A stretch of 64,000 nt of DNA, taken from NCBI GenBank assembly GCA_002946415.1, contig NJPS01000037.1, positions 124,001-188,000 on the forward strand, given 5' to 3'. Below are positions 38,078-50,509 of this stretch, one piece after another; the first letter of the stretch is position 1, and every line of letters begins with the position of its first letter. Made by a program: the position numbers and the translations under genes. The notes beneath the pieces are model-generated. The model was not told where the DNA came from. It ran no database searches and saw nothing but the letters and a program-made list of their open reading frames with translations. This DNA comes from Rutstroemia sp. NJR-2017a BVV2. Its lineage: Eukaryota; Ascomycota; Leotiomycetes; Helotiales; Rutstroemiaceae.

Positions 38078-40005
38078 GTTGATGAGCTACAGGCTAAAGT
38101 AACAATGAAGTTTTTGTATGGAGATTGAATAAAAGCTGAAGTTGATGTTTGTTTGCTCGATAGAAGAGCACCGTCATCGAGTATATAAGCACTTCGGGGG
38201 ACGTAGATGCATCATGAAGCTCAAGCTGACTCTCCTAACTCCGATCGCCTGAACCAACTGAGCAGGACGCCGGAGCTAGTCTATTGCCGATCAGGAATTA
38301 CAGTTGCCCCGAATCAGTATTTTCTGAAATTTACGACTAATCGATTCATGTACAGGCTGACTCTTGCAAGAGCTCTTCCGCTCCATGCACCCTGTCGCAC
38401 TGGCTATTGCCCCTCTCGTCGAAGAATCGTGGCATCGCACTATGGTAGCATTCCAATATGACGATAGAGCTCTGCCTAAGGCCCTAGGCCTAGATCATGA
38501 TTTACGGACTTAACGCATTCTACATATTTGTGTGCTAGCTGATCATTCCCATGGATGTTAACGCTCGGGGATATTCTCAACTAGTCTACCACGTATTTCG
38601 AACGATACATAACAGATAAGGGGCGCCACTTAAGGGTCATTTTCGGGTCATTCTCGGTCAAGAACATGCATTGACTTGCTCATTATCGGAACCCCAGACT
38701 CCGCATAAGATTAAGAGATCGTCCACATGTATGAAGAGATGCCAGAAAGTATGATATTAAGACCCTGAAACTGATATGGGAACCATGCATCCGATCGATC
38801 GAGGAACGAATAGATATACTCCTCGCCGTCTGGGTACTGCGATCGTTTTGCTCGCCAGTTCTGATGGATCTACATATGTATCTACGTATCTGTATCTGCG
38901 TATATAAACCTTAACCTTCCGTATTAGGCCGTTCAACGCTCCTAGAATTCTGTCGTCTAGATATCCACCAGTCGGAGTTCTTGGCTATCAGTTGATGAAG
39001 TAGTTGTTATCATTCATGCCTGTACTTGGCGAGACGCTGAGAGAATCTCAAGGTGGCAGTGAGCTCACAAACTTTCACTAGCGGACTGCGGATGTAACTC
39101 ACTGTCACAGCAGCATAGGATCACTTGTAAAGTATAGGTATATATAGATACCCAATTAGGGAACTTGGTTCAGGAGAGGAGACCCGTAAAGTGCCTACTT
39201 TCTCCCCTTCGATAGAGGATTCAACCGATATATACCAAGCACAATCTTGTTCCAAATGATCTGGTTAGTGCCACGATTATGTAGTCAGGGTTACTATACT
39301 CATTGACTATTGTCCGTTACTTCGTAACGTTCCTAGACACTATCTACCTGTAGAGCTTATGTTGGAAGCTGGTGAGCAGTAGTCTTGTCCCACTTAGCGT
39401 GAGTGGGTTCTTGCATCGCCTTTCTCATTTGCGGACCAATCGGCAGAGATATAGGTCGGATGCATGGTATCACATACACCTTTTTCGGCGCATCGCAGCC
39501 CCCTCATGCTCGGCGCCTGAAACTTTATTTAGACCTCCGGGCGTAACCGATCAGAAAGCTTAAAATTTACCCGGGCGAACAACCCTCGATCTTTCGTAAT
39601 GAGGAGCTTGAGATCATGCTCCCCCACGAACAAAAGTTAAACACTTAGGTAGTAAGCCGCATTAAAGTTTGACTTTTGTCCTGGGGAGGGGAGAGTACAG
39701 AGAAGGCCCAACTAATCATCTGCACTGCGCGATAAAGCTTGATGTGGAAGTCATTGAAACCAGGATATCTCTTTCGACGTTATATGCACGCGGTTTTTAT
39801 TTATCGCCACTTGCGGATTTACATTTGGAAAAGAGTTTTGCACACATAAGCCGCCTTGCACTTCATATTACAATTTCTTGATTCTTCACGAACGCACAAT
39901 TCCGCTTTACATTTGATATATTCTCCTACAAGTTCTTTTTACATGTTTTAGGTCTTAACAAGATACAACACAGCGAGCGACTAAACTTCCTACAAAGAAA
40001 AAGAC
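38078..40005. promoter_or_regulatory. Divergent aba3/aba1 intergenic region
   Basis: 1.9 kb with no supported gene. On the minus strand a TATA-like cttatatac at 38181-38189 lies about 105 bp before the aba3 ATG. The aba1 side ends in an A/C-rich leader. It probably carries the control sites for both genes; no binding site was identified. Confidence 0.5.
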
Positions 40006-41780
40006 ATGGTTACTTCAGTATTGAACCTCGGCTCCTTCGTTTGCTTGTTGAGTCTGGTGTCTATAGTCCTCTGGTATATTATCAGTGCAGTCTTAGCTTG
40101 GTATCCTCTCCGAAAGGTACCTGCGCCATCCTTTCTCGCTACATTCTCGTATCTTTGGCTTGCCAAAACAACTTATAGCGGGAAACAATACTGGGTCCAC
40201 CGTGATTTACACAAAAAATACGGCCCGCTGGTGCGAATTGGACCAACAGATATCATTACAGATGACCCTGAAATCATCAAGAAGATATCCTCAGCACGCA
40301 GCTCCCATCGTCGAGGAGACTGGTACTTGACCGGTCGATTCAATCCATATTATGACAACATGTTCACGATGCTGGAGCCGGGCCCTCACGCCAAGGCAAA
40401 AGCAAGAACTGCAGCAGCCTACAGCGGACGCGATATGCCTGACTTGGAAGTCGGTGTTAATGCTCAGCTTCAAACTCTCATCGGCTTACTGCGCTCCAAA
40501 TACGCATCGAATGCTATCAAGCTGCATCAGCCGTTGCTTGATCTTGGTGAAGTGTCGTGCTTCTTTACGATGGATGTGATTACTCGGCTTGCCTTCGGTC
40601 AGGAGTTTGGCTACCTCAAAGAAGAAACAGATCAATACAACTTCCTCCGCGGGGTACGCGATCTCTGGCCACGTATGTCAACATCAGCGGATACCCCCTG
40701 GATTAGAAAGTTCCTCTTTTCTCCCCCTTTTCTCAAAGTTCTTGGCCCAAAGCCTACTGATAAAACGGGGTTCGGTGCTTTAATGGCGTAAGAGAGAGCC
40801 CTTCGTTCGATTCCAACTTTACTAATAACACATAGGGTAGCAGAACATCATGTGGGTAAAAGATTTGCACCAGATGCAAAGGAAAAGCAAGATATGCTCG
40901 TAAGTATTCTGTTCACGTAAAAATTGAATTCAGTTAACCTAGTGCTAGGGTTCATTCATCCGACACGGGTTGAATCAGCAAGAGTGCGAAGTCGAAGGCC
41001 TCTTCATGATTGTTGCCGGAACGGAAAGCACTGCATCCGCTATTCGGTCTACATTGATACATATAATGACTTGTCCTCGTGTATATCAGAAGCTTAAGGC
41101 TGAGATCAACCTGGCCGTTGAAGAAGGAAAAGTTTCAAGTCCCATTAAACTCGAAGAGGCGAAGTCACTTTCATTTCTCCAGGTTAGTTTTTCTTTGCAT
41201 CCGGACTTGGCAATACTGTCTTACTCTTCGCTCCTATTATGAAAGGCGCTTACTTAGAACCTAGGCTGTCATTTACGAAGGTATCCGAATGCGTCCTCCC
41301 CTTTTAGGACTCTTCCCTAAAATTGTCCCGAATGGTGGGGAAGAATTTCATGGAATGTTCATACCAGCCGGTACAGCAATTTGCATGAATACCTCCTCTC
41401 TACTGAGATCTACAGCTCTTTTTGGAGATGATGCCGACGTTTATAGACCAGAACGTTTCATGGAGCTCGAAAAATCGAAGAGGAGTGAGATGGAACGGAA
41501 TGTGGAACTCGCCTTTGGTTATGGTCAATATATGTGTGTTGGCAAAACGGTCGCTTTCATGGAGCTGAACAAATCCATCTTCGAGGTTCGTAGCTGACCA
41601 TATTGTTTGACGAATTTCGAGCTAACTTGAATCTTTCTTCAGATACTGCGAGCATTTGACCTCCAATTGTTGAGCCCCGCCAAACCATGTGACGTGTTCA
41701 GCTATGGGATCTTTCTTGAGTCAAACATGCTTGTTAAAGTTACTGAAAGTGAGGGAGCAGAACCGAAGATAGGTCAATAG
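40006..41780 (+). CDS. aba1: Cytochrome P450 of the ABA cluster (first oxidation steps)
   Basis: Five exons, 40006-40787, 40836-40899, 40949-41182, 41265-41585 and 41643-41780, give 512 residues. An N-terminal membrane anchor at about residues 8-30 is followed by a Pro-rich hinge (LRKVPAPSFLA). The I-helix has AGTEST, the K-helix YEGIR (E-x-x-R), then YRPERF, and the haem loop FGYGQYMCVG with ligand Cys at about residue 451. By position and sequence this corresponds to BcABA1, which in Botrytis oxidises alpha-ionylideneethane towards alpha-ionylideneacetic acid in the endoplasmic reticulum, fed by a P450 reductase encoded elsewhere. All splice sites keep frame; the GTTCGT donor of intron 4 is a weak match. 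Intact. Confidence 0.9.
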
Positions 41781-43034
41781 GAGATCTATGGAATCTCAAT
41801 CAAATGTTCATAGATGTATGGTTTAGCTATCTCAGATTGGCATGATGATGCAAATAGAAGTTCATTACCGTTATTGTTGTAAACATCTCAACCTCTCTCT
41901 AGCAAAACTTCCGCATATTCGACGTTAGGCGGCGCCTATTGTGAAATTACACCATCTACTCCTTTGCTTCGGGGAGTAACCAACGACTGCGTGTTTGATT
42001 CTAGGAATCAATCATTATGTGCAGATTGCGTAAGCCTCACTTACTTCATTTATCTAACTTTTTGTGCCGATTAAAACATTCTAGCCCGAGGTATTTGCCA
42101 TCGGCACAGATACACCTTAGCTTACGTACCATATTGCTCCACATGTTCTTGCAGATCTTGACGCGATTGCAACGGGCCGTCCAGAGATGTCGATCTCAGA
42201 AATGGACACGGTTATGAAAATAAAGAAGGGTTCATTCCGGAACTCGTCATCGCCCCTTCGCCCCTGCGCGGCTGCGCCCCCGTTTTTAGTCACGTTCGCG
42301 TATAGCATGCACAATCGAGCACCGAGAGATCAACCAGCTTCCTATTAGAGAAGGACTCGACAGATAGCCGAGCTTTTAGTTTCACTGTAACCGAGAAGGT
42401 AGGATTGTAATTTATACTTTCGAGATGGCACGCAAATAAAAAGCTATATCGGAATAACAAGGTATCATATCGTAAATGATCAACTGGTGTGTTGTCATTG
42501 CAGTATTAATGCGCGCAGAATCACCCCCGTATTAAGTTTGAGGTAAGTATAAATTTCGTATCGATAGGCAATTCTGAAAGCGTGTTGTGCGGCCCCCTGA
42601 AAGAAGGTTATTTAGTGGAACACTTACAGGGTGATTACGAGGTAGAGTACTTACCCCAGCTATGGATGTAGCAACATGGAAATAACTTAATCGTTTCGGA
42701 ATCACGAACCATCATAACCCTTATGGAGTCTTGTAAGTCAAGAGTTTTCACAAGACTAGTAGAGAAAGTGACGCATATCGTTGCCCGCGAAGATTTCCAA
42801 GATCTGAAGTAGATAGCGGAGTTAACTTTCCCTCCAACTCAATCGTGGTCCCTGTTTCTGACGTTGAATTGAAGCTTATTGTTTCCTCTAAGCATATACA
42901 TCTCAAAATTCTTCCTCTCCATTCCTTCGGTGATTATGCCCATTGTTCAAAACTCTCATGATAAGAACGTACTCCTCAGATCAATCATTATTCATAGTTA
43001 CTCTCGTGAAAGTTATCTTTCCTGAAAGGACATC
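41781..43034. other. Intergenic between aba1 and aba2
   Basis: 1.25 kb without a supported gene; it includes the aba2 promoter. No transposon ends noticed. Confidence 0.4.
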
Positions 43035-44842
43035 ATGCTGCTTGACATCAAAGACCTGTCTGAAAAATACATGATGCTCCTCGACATTAAAGATCTTTCG
43101 TCACTTAAAACAACTGCTGCGGTTCTAGTGAGTCTATCCTTCGTATTAAAGAGCAGACAAGTTCTCAACGTCATCAGATCACAGTTGCTGTTATTGCACA
43201 AGTCCTTTGGAGACTTTTCTTTCACCCCCTCAGTGCCTTTCCAGGGCCGTGGTTCAATCGCATATCCGAAATACCAGGCTCATGGGTTATTGCGACTGGG
43301 AAACAGCACTCGTACTACCGGCAGCTTCATGACAAATATGGTGAGTAACTACTCCTGTACCTAATTCACGCTCCTAAAGAAGAAATTCATGCTAAAACAA
43401 ATTCAGGTCCAGTTGTGAGAGTTGCTCCAAATGAGCTCAGTTTTATTGGTGATCGTGCGTGGGATGACATATATGGGATTCAGGTGGGCGATGTCGAATC
43501 ATGACTGAATGTATAGCGATTGATGAAAGGCAGAAAAACGGTCCCAATTTCGAGAAAAGTCCGATATTCATAGGAGCGGTTTCCCCTCTGGACGGCCAGA
43601 CAGGAATTAGCTTGGCACCAAATGAAGTTCACACTCGACAACGTAGAGCTTTGGCACATGTCTTCACCAACACAGCATTATTGCAACAACAAGAGATTAT
43701 GCGAAGCCATGTCGATAAACTCGTTGGACAGATGAAGAAAATGAGTGCGGAGAATCGACCAGTTAACTTCTCGAATTGGTGTAAGTGATACTTCGTTAAA
43801 TCGCATGCCGATAGTTTTAACTAACAATGGAGGCATAGACACCTACACAACCTTTGATATGATGGGTGATCTCTGCTTCGCAGAGCCATTCGGATGTCTA
43901 GATCAAGGCGGGGCCACAGAGTGGTCCACATCGGTTATCAATGTCTTTAAATCTGCCGCATGGGACCAGTCCATACGTAGAGTAGCTGGCATAAACACGT
44001 GGCTTCAGAAGTTGATGGTGAAGCTTCTTATTCCATCCGAAGCTGCAACGTGGAGAAAAGTCCATTTCCTAAATTCACGCGAGAAAACACTGCGGCGTCT
44101 TGCAGATGGAGATCGTGAGCATAAGGACTTCATCTACCATATTCTAAAGAACAAGGAGGCAAAGAACTCATTGTCGCAAACGGAAATCATTCTTAACATG
44201 GTATTGCTCATAAGTGCCGGGACAGAAACCACCGCGAGTCTACTCACGGGTTGGACCTATTTCATTTGTACTCACCCCAAAGTTTATAAACGCCTTACAG
44301 ACGAAATCAGGGGGAGATTCAACTCCGAGCTGGATATCACTTGGGAAACGGTCAAAGATTTGCCCTACCTCCATGCAACACTCAGCGAGGCACTTCGTTT
44401 ATACTCGCCAGCGCCTGCGAATCAGCAGCGAGTTGTTCCTCCAGGAGGCTCTGTCATTGATGGACACTTCGTTCCAGGTAAAACCACCGTTGCTGTAGCA
44501 CCTTGGGCTGCCGTAAACTCATCGTTGAACTTCAAGTACCCTCAAGAATTTATTCCGGAACGCTGGCTTGGTGATGAGAGGTTTGTAAATGACAAACTCA
44601 ATGCTTCTCAGCCGTTCAGTCTTGGACCTAGAGGATGTATAGGAAAGAACTTGTCCTTTTTCGAAATGAGGCTTATCACGTCCCGTTTACTCTGGGCATT
44701 TGACATGTCACTAGTGAAAACTGGAGAACATGGAGAAACCAATAAACTATGGGATATGAACGGTGCGGGCAAGTACATGAAAGTCTATCAGACATGGAAT
44801 AAGCCCGATTTGTGGGTCTTGCTAAAAGAGGTTCCTAGATAG
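43035..44842 (+). CDS. aba2: Cytochrome P450 of the ABA cluster (ring hydroxylation)
   Basis: Five exons, 43035-43127, 43178-43340, 43407-43483, 43534-43780 and 43839-44842, give 527 residues from the first ATG. The ATG at 43074 would give 514. A membrane anchor (ITVAVIAQVLWRLFF) is followed by HPLSAFPGPW, the hinge typical of pisatin-demethylase-like P450s. Then come SAGTETT (I-helix), SEALR (E-x-x-R), PERWL, and the haem loop FSLGPRGCIG with Cys near residue 460. It corresponds to BcABA2, which adds ring hydroxyls to alpha-ionylideneacetic acid. Oddity: the first nine codons are repeated 39 bp downstream with only synonymous changes, so either ATG could be used. Intact. Confidence 0.9.
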
Positions 44843-45230
44843 GAGGGTCCGGTTGATCTGATGTTCAAGCAGGAATTTTGGGCTTTCCAATGTCTTTCTT
44901 TGTCCTATTTGGTTTGAGTTGCTTTGGTAGTTTAGTTTGATATCTTGATAGTTCCGAAGTATTGCTTGTTCAAACATAACCTTTTATTAGTACCGCTTCA
45001 ACTTGCCTTTCTTCGTTTTCTATGTGTCGAGATTGGCGATGTTTGGCTGTAGCAGAACCGATAACTTCTTGAAAATTACCCTTGTTGCTACCGAAACAGA
45101 ATGTGATATTGTTTGGATTCCGTAAGGAAGCGGGGTTCCTACGGAGGACAAGAAACTATCCTGCCGGAACCTATCCAGTGGTAGAGGACTCAAGTCTACC
45201 TGTCCATTTGCACAAGCTAATCAAGGAAAT

Positions 45231-45240
45231 TTATATAAAA
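45231..45240 (+). promoter_or_regulatory. TATA-like box of aba4
   Basis: ttatataaaa lies about 80 bp before the aba4 ATG, a normal spacing for a fungal TATA element. Confidence 0.5.
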
Positions 45241-45316
45241 CATCATATTCCACATCTTTCAGAACAAAGTAGACATTCCTCAAAGCTAATACCTTATCTC
45301 GCTATATCATAGTGTC

Positions 45317-46158
45317 ATGTCCTGTCAACAATTCACGAACAAAGTTATCGCCCTCACAGGCTCAGCTTCGGGCATCGGCCTAGAAACGGCAAGGTTGCTT
45401 GCAAGTCGTGGAGCGAGATTGTCGCTTGCCGATATCCAAGAAGAAAAACTGAAGGATATCCAAGCGCAGCTAGAATCAGAGTACCATTTTGACGTGATTA
45501 TCACCAAGGTGGACGTAAGGAAGTTTGAAGAGGTGGAAGCATGGATTAGAAAGACCATAGACCACTTCGGAAGGTTAGATGGTTCAGCCAATCTGGCTGG
45601 TGTCGCTCCGAAGTCCATTGGACTGAAAAGTATCGTTGAGCAAGATTTGAACGAGTGGGAGTTTGTCTTGGGAGTCAATTTGACCGGGACAATGAACAGT
45701 TTAAAGGCTCAGCTGAAAGTCATGGCTAACAACGGATCAATCGTGAACGCTTCCTCTATTCGGGGACTATCCGGGGCAGCAAAAAACGCCTCTTATTCGT
45801 CAGCTAAGCATGGGATCATTGGGCTCACAAGAACGGCAGCAAAGGAAGTAGGCGGGCGAGGAATTAGAGTGAACGCAATTTGCCCGTAAGTGATCGGTGT
45901 TCTATCTTATCGTGGCCATGGTGTTTTTGGGTTCTAAAGACTAGCTTTAGGGGCCGCATCTCTACACCAATGCTAAGCGCCGCGGAAGACTCGATCGGTA
46001 TTCACCTACAACCTGGAAGTGCAAATTACCCACCAATTGCACTGGGCAGAGACGGAGAAGCTAAGGAGGTTGCTCAGCTGGTCGCATTTTTGTTGAGTGA
46101 TGAGTCGACGTACATTTCAGGAGCTGATGTCAGCATTGATGGCGGATGGAGATGTTAA
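45317..46158 (+). CDS. aba4: Short-chain dehydrogenase/reductase of the ABA cluster
   Basis: Two exons, 45317-45885 and 45951-46158, give 258 residues. Classical SDR layout: the cofactor loop TGSASGIG near residue 14, a NLAG strand in place of the usual NNAG, catalytic Ser-147 (NASS), Tyr-160 and Lys-164 (YSSAK), and a C-terminal ISGADVSIDGGW. The spacing of 13 residues between Ser and Tyr is standard. It corresponds to BcABA4, which oxidises the 4' hydroxyl of 1',4'-dihydroxy-alpha-ionylideneacetic acid to the ketone, giving abscisic acid. It lies 470 bp after aba2 in the same direction with its own TATA-like box. Intact, soluble, probably NAD(P)-dependent. Confidence 0.92.
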
Positions 46159-47019
46159 GGTTAGAAAGTGGATGAAGCGAACCGAACCGAGCCGTCTATG
46201 TGCTCTGTCTGGTGGATGTTCATGAGGAAGACCAGTTTATACTTTAGAATCTTACGACTCGGAAGGACCTCGGAGCTCCCCACTCTTGCAGTGCATTTCG
46301 TCATCAAATTGAGATATTAAGTTTCGTGGATTGCTGGCATTATCTCGCGACCTGTGTTCACTGTTCACTGTTCGCCGTTAAGTAATCTCACCGGCTGCGT
46401 CTTACGTAGTTCCTCCGGACTTAAGAGTGTCCCGACATTTCGCCTGTGGTTGACTCGCGGCCTCGCCAAAATGATACGGGGGTCTCGGGGGTGCACCCTA
46501 GTTTCCGCGGAGAGCCACGTGTGAAATTAGTCTGTAGGAGATAAGGTTAATATATGGGAAACTTTCTTCTCGCAACGACGGTCGGCTTCCAGTACGAAGT
46601 ATGCTCCATGATACGAAGTAAACCTTACTGTATCTCACCCCAAGTCATACCCGGCCCCGTGAACCATTACCCATTCCTTTCTCCGCAGAAACGTCAGTTC
46701 GTCGTTGGAGAACGATAGGAGGGAAGTGGATGTTTTTGCCGGCCAGGCCCGGCACTTCCACCTGCAGGTTTCAGCTCGCCGGCTAGGTCATGATAGTACT
46801 GATCTCGTGAAAAGGAAATCTACGACGAGAATCCTGTTCATCTGAAGGCCATTTTTGAGCCATGTATCAAAGTATTATGGAAATGTTATGAATTATTCTT
46901 ACTCGTACAATAAAAAAGATAAAATCGAATTTAGCGCGAAAACACACAAACACACAAACCCACTCGTGCCACTGCACGAACAGCCCAACGCCGCATCAAA
47001 GCTACAGATACAAATATGA
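46159..47019. other. Intergenic, right flank of the ABA cluster
   Basis: No gene recognised. The GC content is higher than in the repeat zones. Confidence 0.4.
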
Positions 47020-48090
47020 TTTGCCTCTCACAAGCACAGCTCATGGCCCGCACTTATCTCCAGTGCCTGACTTTATACGGGCCATACTCCTCGACCACTG
47101 CACCACTCGACTCTTCGTTCATCCGCTTGAATGCACTGCCGACCACTTACTCGCTCTCAGCGTCGATCGCGTCATTTCTGCCAGTCCGCGGGAGCCTGTA
47201 GGAGAGGAATTAGACGCCAGGTCGACGAGAGTACACTAGTCTTAGGAGCTGTGTGGGATCTAGAGCGCGCTCCGGCCGGCGGGAGTAAGAGACAAGCAGA
47301 CGCGAGAGCTTGTCCAAAGACCGGAAGAATTACAAAAGCTGGATCTTGTGGAGAGTACGTTGTTCTTCGAGTATACGAATCGCCACATCGCTCGACTCTC
47401 TCCGCTTATACTCGCCTGGCATCGACCTACATCTGTGGAGCATTCCGGAATTTCGATCGGGCTTACACTGATTACAAGTGGACATCTGCCGCTCGACGGG
47501 AACGCTACACATCTAGGAAGAAGTCATGGGCCTTTGCTACCAAAGAAATCGAAAGCGAACATGGACTCGTTATTGATCGCTCTGGCTCAATTAAGAAGGA
47601 GACGTCGTATGCAAGGACCGAAATCGCATCAGGTACACTGTTCTTGTCCAAATTAAAGGAAATCCTAATCCAATTACAATAGGTTACTCTTCTTGTTCCT
47701 GAGCACGAATCAAACGCAGAAACCTGTACTCCTCGATCGAGCACGACCAGCCTCAATTCCCCAAAATATCAGCCCCCTTCGAAGCAAATAATAACGAAGC
47801 TTGTACAGTACACACCCGACATTCCATCCATATACTTGCAGAAGTTTCAGGACCCATACGAGTTCTATGATGCTAGCATCCACATTGGGAAAAGGATCTT
47901 AACGACCAGCGAACCCGCGATAATCTTTCAACCTATGAAAACTGCTCTTCACGATAGCGGGTGCTCGTAAACTTTATCTCCAACTTCTGCCTCGAAACGA
48001 AACGCACTTGGGATGCTGCATCTCAATACCGGAGACCAAAAGCCAGAAAGAAAGCGGAGGAAAGTTTCTCCTATATCAGATTGAAGTCGA
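47020..48090 (+). pseudogene. Unrecognised decayed coding region
   Basis: Three stretches in different frames read as protein but are split by stops and frame changes: 47021-47239 (PDFIRAILLDHCTTRLFVHP), about 47284-47656 (DLVESTLFFEYTNRHIAR and LSPLILAWHRP), and about 47683-47970 (KLVQYTPDIPSIYLQKFQD). Splicing does not obviously join them. Composition is protein-like rather than repeat-like. I do not recognise the family. It may be a dead gene at the edge of the ABA cluster. Confidence 0.35.
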
Positions 48091-48894
48091 GCCGCATCAG
48101 TTTCATGTTAAAGCTAAGCATGGAAAAATTCATCGACAATTGTGCCGGTGTCTACATAAATTAAAGTACTGCAGATCTATCGACATATGCCATTATCCAT
48201 TACCGTATGAGTGTGTAATTCTCCGAGGCTTCTGTCTGTACTTTGTAACGACTCCCTTGGTAACATCGCTATTGTACACTCGCACGGTATTATACTACCA
48301 GACTAGCCAGTCTCATAGGTTCTGTGTGCGCTGGGGGAAATCGGATTGCTTGCATAGATCATTTGGAGATTGGTAAGGGTAAATACTACATCGAGAATGA
48401 ACACTGTCGATTCTCTTTCTTTTCACTCAACAAGCGGGAACCTGGGATGTCACGCCGATAGTGTAGACCGGAAAATAGTATTCAAGTCTACAGATTTGCT
48501 ATAAAGTAGTGTGCAAGTTACTCATCATGACCGGATATGCTTCCCAAGGAAATAGTATTAAGACCGCTACACTCCATCGAGCTGGTTCTAGTGGTCTGGT
48601 ATATCCATATTGGAGGGGTAGTCAATGGAAATCTTCACATTTTAGAAGCCGTGGGGCAAGGCACCGTAACAACATTGCAAGTTTGTAAGCATAAACAGAA
48701 AATATTGTTAGTTCAACAGCTTTGAAATGCTTGATTAATCAAATATTTGTGGTCAATTATAGAACACGATAATCCCGTTCAGTACGCCTTCGGTTTGCAT
48801 CTATTCGTCTTTCAAAGGGTGATATTATGATTGCTGCTTGTTGACCTTTCTCACATCTCCCACCGAGAAAGTTATTAAAGCTTCATTGGAGTCG
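48091..48894. other. Intergenic, nothing recognised
   Basis: Short frames only. Confidence 0.35.
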
Positions 48895-49770
48895 TTAGTT
48901 GTATTTGTGATGCGAGAATTTTATAGTACTCACTTTACTTATTATGTTGCCCTCGATCGCTGCATAGCCTTCGTTCTCCATGCTTGCCAGTATTTTCCGT
49001 AGGTTCAGGAACCCGACCTGTAGTACTTCATCTCCGGATCCTTTTCGTAAAAGCTGCCTAAAAAATTGGCTCGCTTCTGCGTCACGATGCAGCATTTCCG
49101 GGTCATCAACATCTTTCAAAAAAGCTTTGCCTTCGGTCCAATCATTTGATCCCGAGAAGACAAAGGTCTTTTCATCAAAAGTGGCAGTAGGAGAGATACA
49201 CATCTTTGACCGATGTTTTGAGCTAATTTGCCCCGCTATCATTTCATGTACACTAGAAGGACAACTCGTGTCCGTTTCGCGGATCCATTGTGGTGCTGGG
49301 AAGGCCTCGGTGATATAGTTTGCGAACTGTACCAACGATGTGATGACTTCGGCCAAGCTTGTCACCCAGATCCCTTGAGGGTACTCAGAGAGAGCTGTCA
49401 TGAAGAGGTTGGAGAACAGCAGACGTTTCATGCTAGTCTTTCGATGTTTGGGGTGTATAACAGTAATTCCTGTATGCAGCACAGGGGTTTCAAGTCCATC
49501 GATGACAATAAACACCCCTGAGACAAATCCAATCAATTTGTGTCCTTGTCGAATCGTCACGATAATCTTATCATCAAGGGCAGTAGGTGATGTCAAATCA
49601 AACACCTGATAACGTGGAAGCGGATCGAGACATACTCGGCCAAGTGCGCACAGATCAGCTTGCAAACTAATTCTCTGCTCGCTATTGGGAAGAGTAAGTC
49701 CCGGGCGGAGAAATACGTCTGTGTCGTAATCAAGAAGCATGTTGAAAGTAGCTGTATGACAAACGTTCAT
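48895..49770 (-). CDS. Uncharacterised protein with acyltransferase-like (GNAT-like) strands
   Basis: A single exon of 291 residues from the ATG at 49770 (an internal ATG at 49740 is possible). The middle part has the order expected of a GNAT-type fold: a beta strand DDKIIVTIRQGHKLIGFVSG, the strand TPVLHTGITVIHPKHRKTSM whose basic turn resembles an acyl-CoA-binding loop, then the helix LLFSNLFMTAL. A hydrophilic C-terminal half of about 130 residues follows. No signal peptide or membrane segment. I know the layout from uncharacterised fungal proteins, but no substrate can be named. It lies between the dead region beside the ABA cluster and a PlsC gene. Confidence 0.65.
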   Translation of the reverse strand: MNVCHTATFNMLLDYDTDVFLRPGLTLPNSEQRISLQADLCALGRVCLDPLPRYQVFDLTSPTALDDKIIVTIRQGHKLIGFVSGVFIVIDGLETPVLHTGITVIHPKHRKTSMKRLLFSNLFMTALSEYPQGIWVTSLAEVITSLVQFANYITEAFPAPQWIRETDTSCPSSVHEMIAGQISSKHRSKMCISPTATFDEKTFVFSGSNDWTEGKAFLKDVDDPEMLHRDAEASQFFRQLLRKGSGDEVLQVGFLNLRKILASMENEGYAAIEGNIISKVSTIKFSHHKYN

Positions 49771-50509
49771 GAATGTCCCGAAACAAAGGAGCTGAATATA
49801 TGTAAATACTTAAAGATAGCCAGTAGCAGAATCAACGCACGGCTGAATCGCTGAGTAACCCGATGCAGCAAGTGAAATGTGGTCTTCTCCTGCATAAGGA
49901 TTACTAGGAGTTCTAGCTGCAACAGATCTGACTAAGCTTATATCCTCTTTGGACAGATTGTTCTATCTATTTTGGATCTGTACAGTACGCAACAAGCTGA
50001 GAACCCCTGCCAAGTCCGAGTTGATCCACTATTTGAGATATGGTACAGGGGAAAGATTTCCAATAGCCGATTCTCATTTACCCGCTCTCACATCAGAAAT
50101 CGCTGTGATAGCAAGTCCCTGCAGAGCAGAAAAGAAAAAAAAACCGAATTTTGACGAAGTCTCGTAGTTGATTACCATCTCCATACCACTATCCTAATGA
50201 ATCTAAAACAATACAATGTTATCACTGTCCAAATGTCTTTTGGGTGTTGTTGTCGGCCTATTTTTACGCCCCGGGAGAGCCCGTCTATATTTTGCCTAGC
50301 GAGTGACATAATCAGCAGTTATGATTCTTACTCTAGAGAAACAGAAAGCATTACTCAGCTCAGACGCTCGCGTGTTCACTATCTCAATTGAGCTATGTTC
50401 CATTGTTGTTTATTTCTCTTCGAAGTTCTTACTGCTTGCTTATATATAGGGAACGGTTCCGAATACCAGAATAGGGCACTCATATCTTCTCGGAATTTCT
50501 AACCCTATA
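49771..50509. other. Divergent intergenic region
   Basis: No gene supported; holds the promoters of the flanking leftward and rightward genes. Confidence 0.4.
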
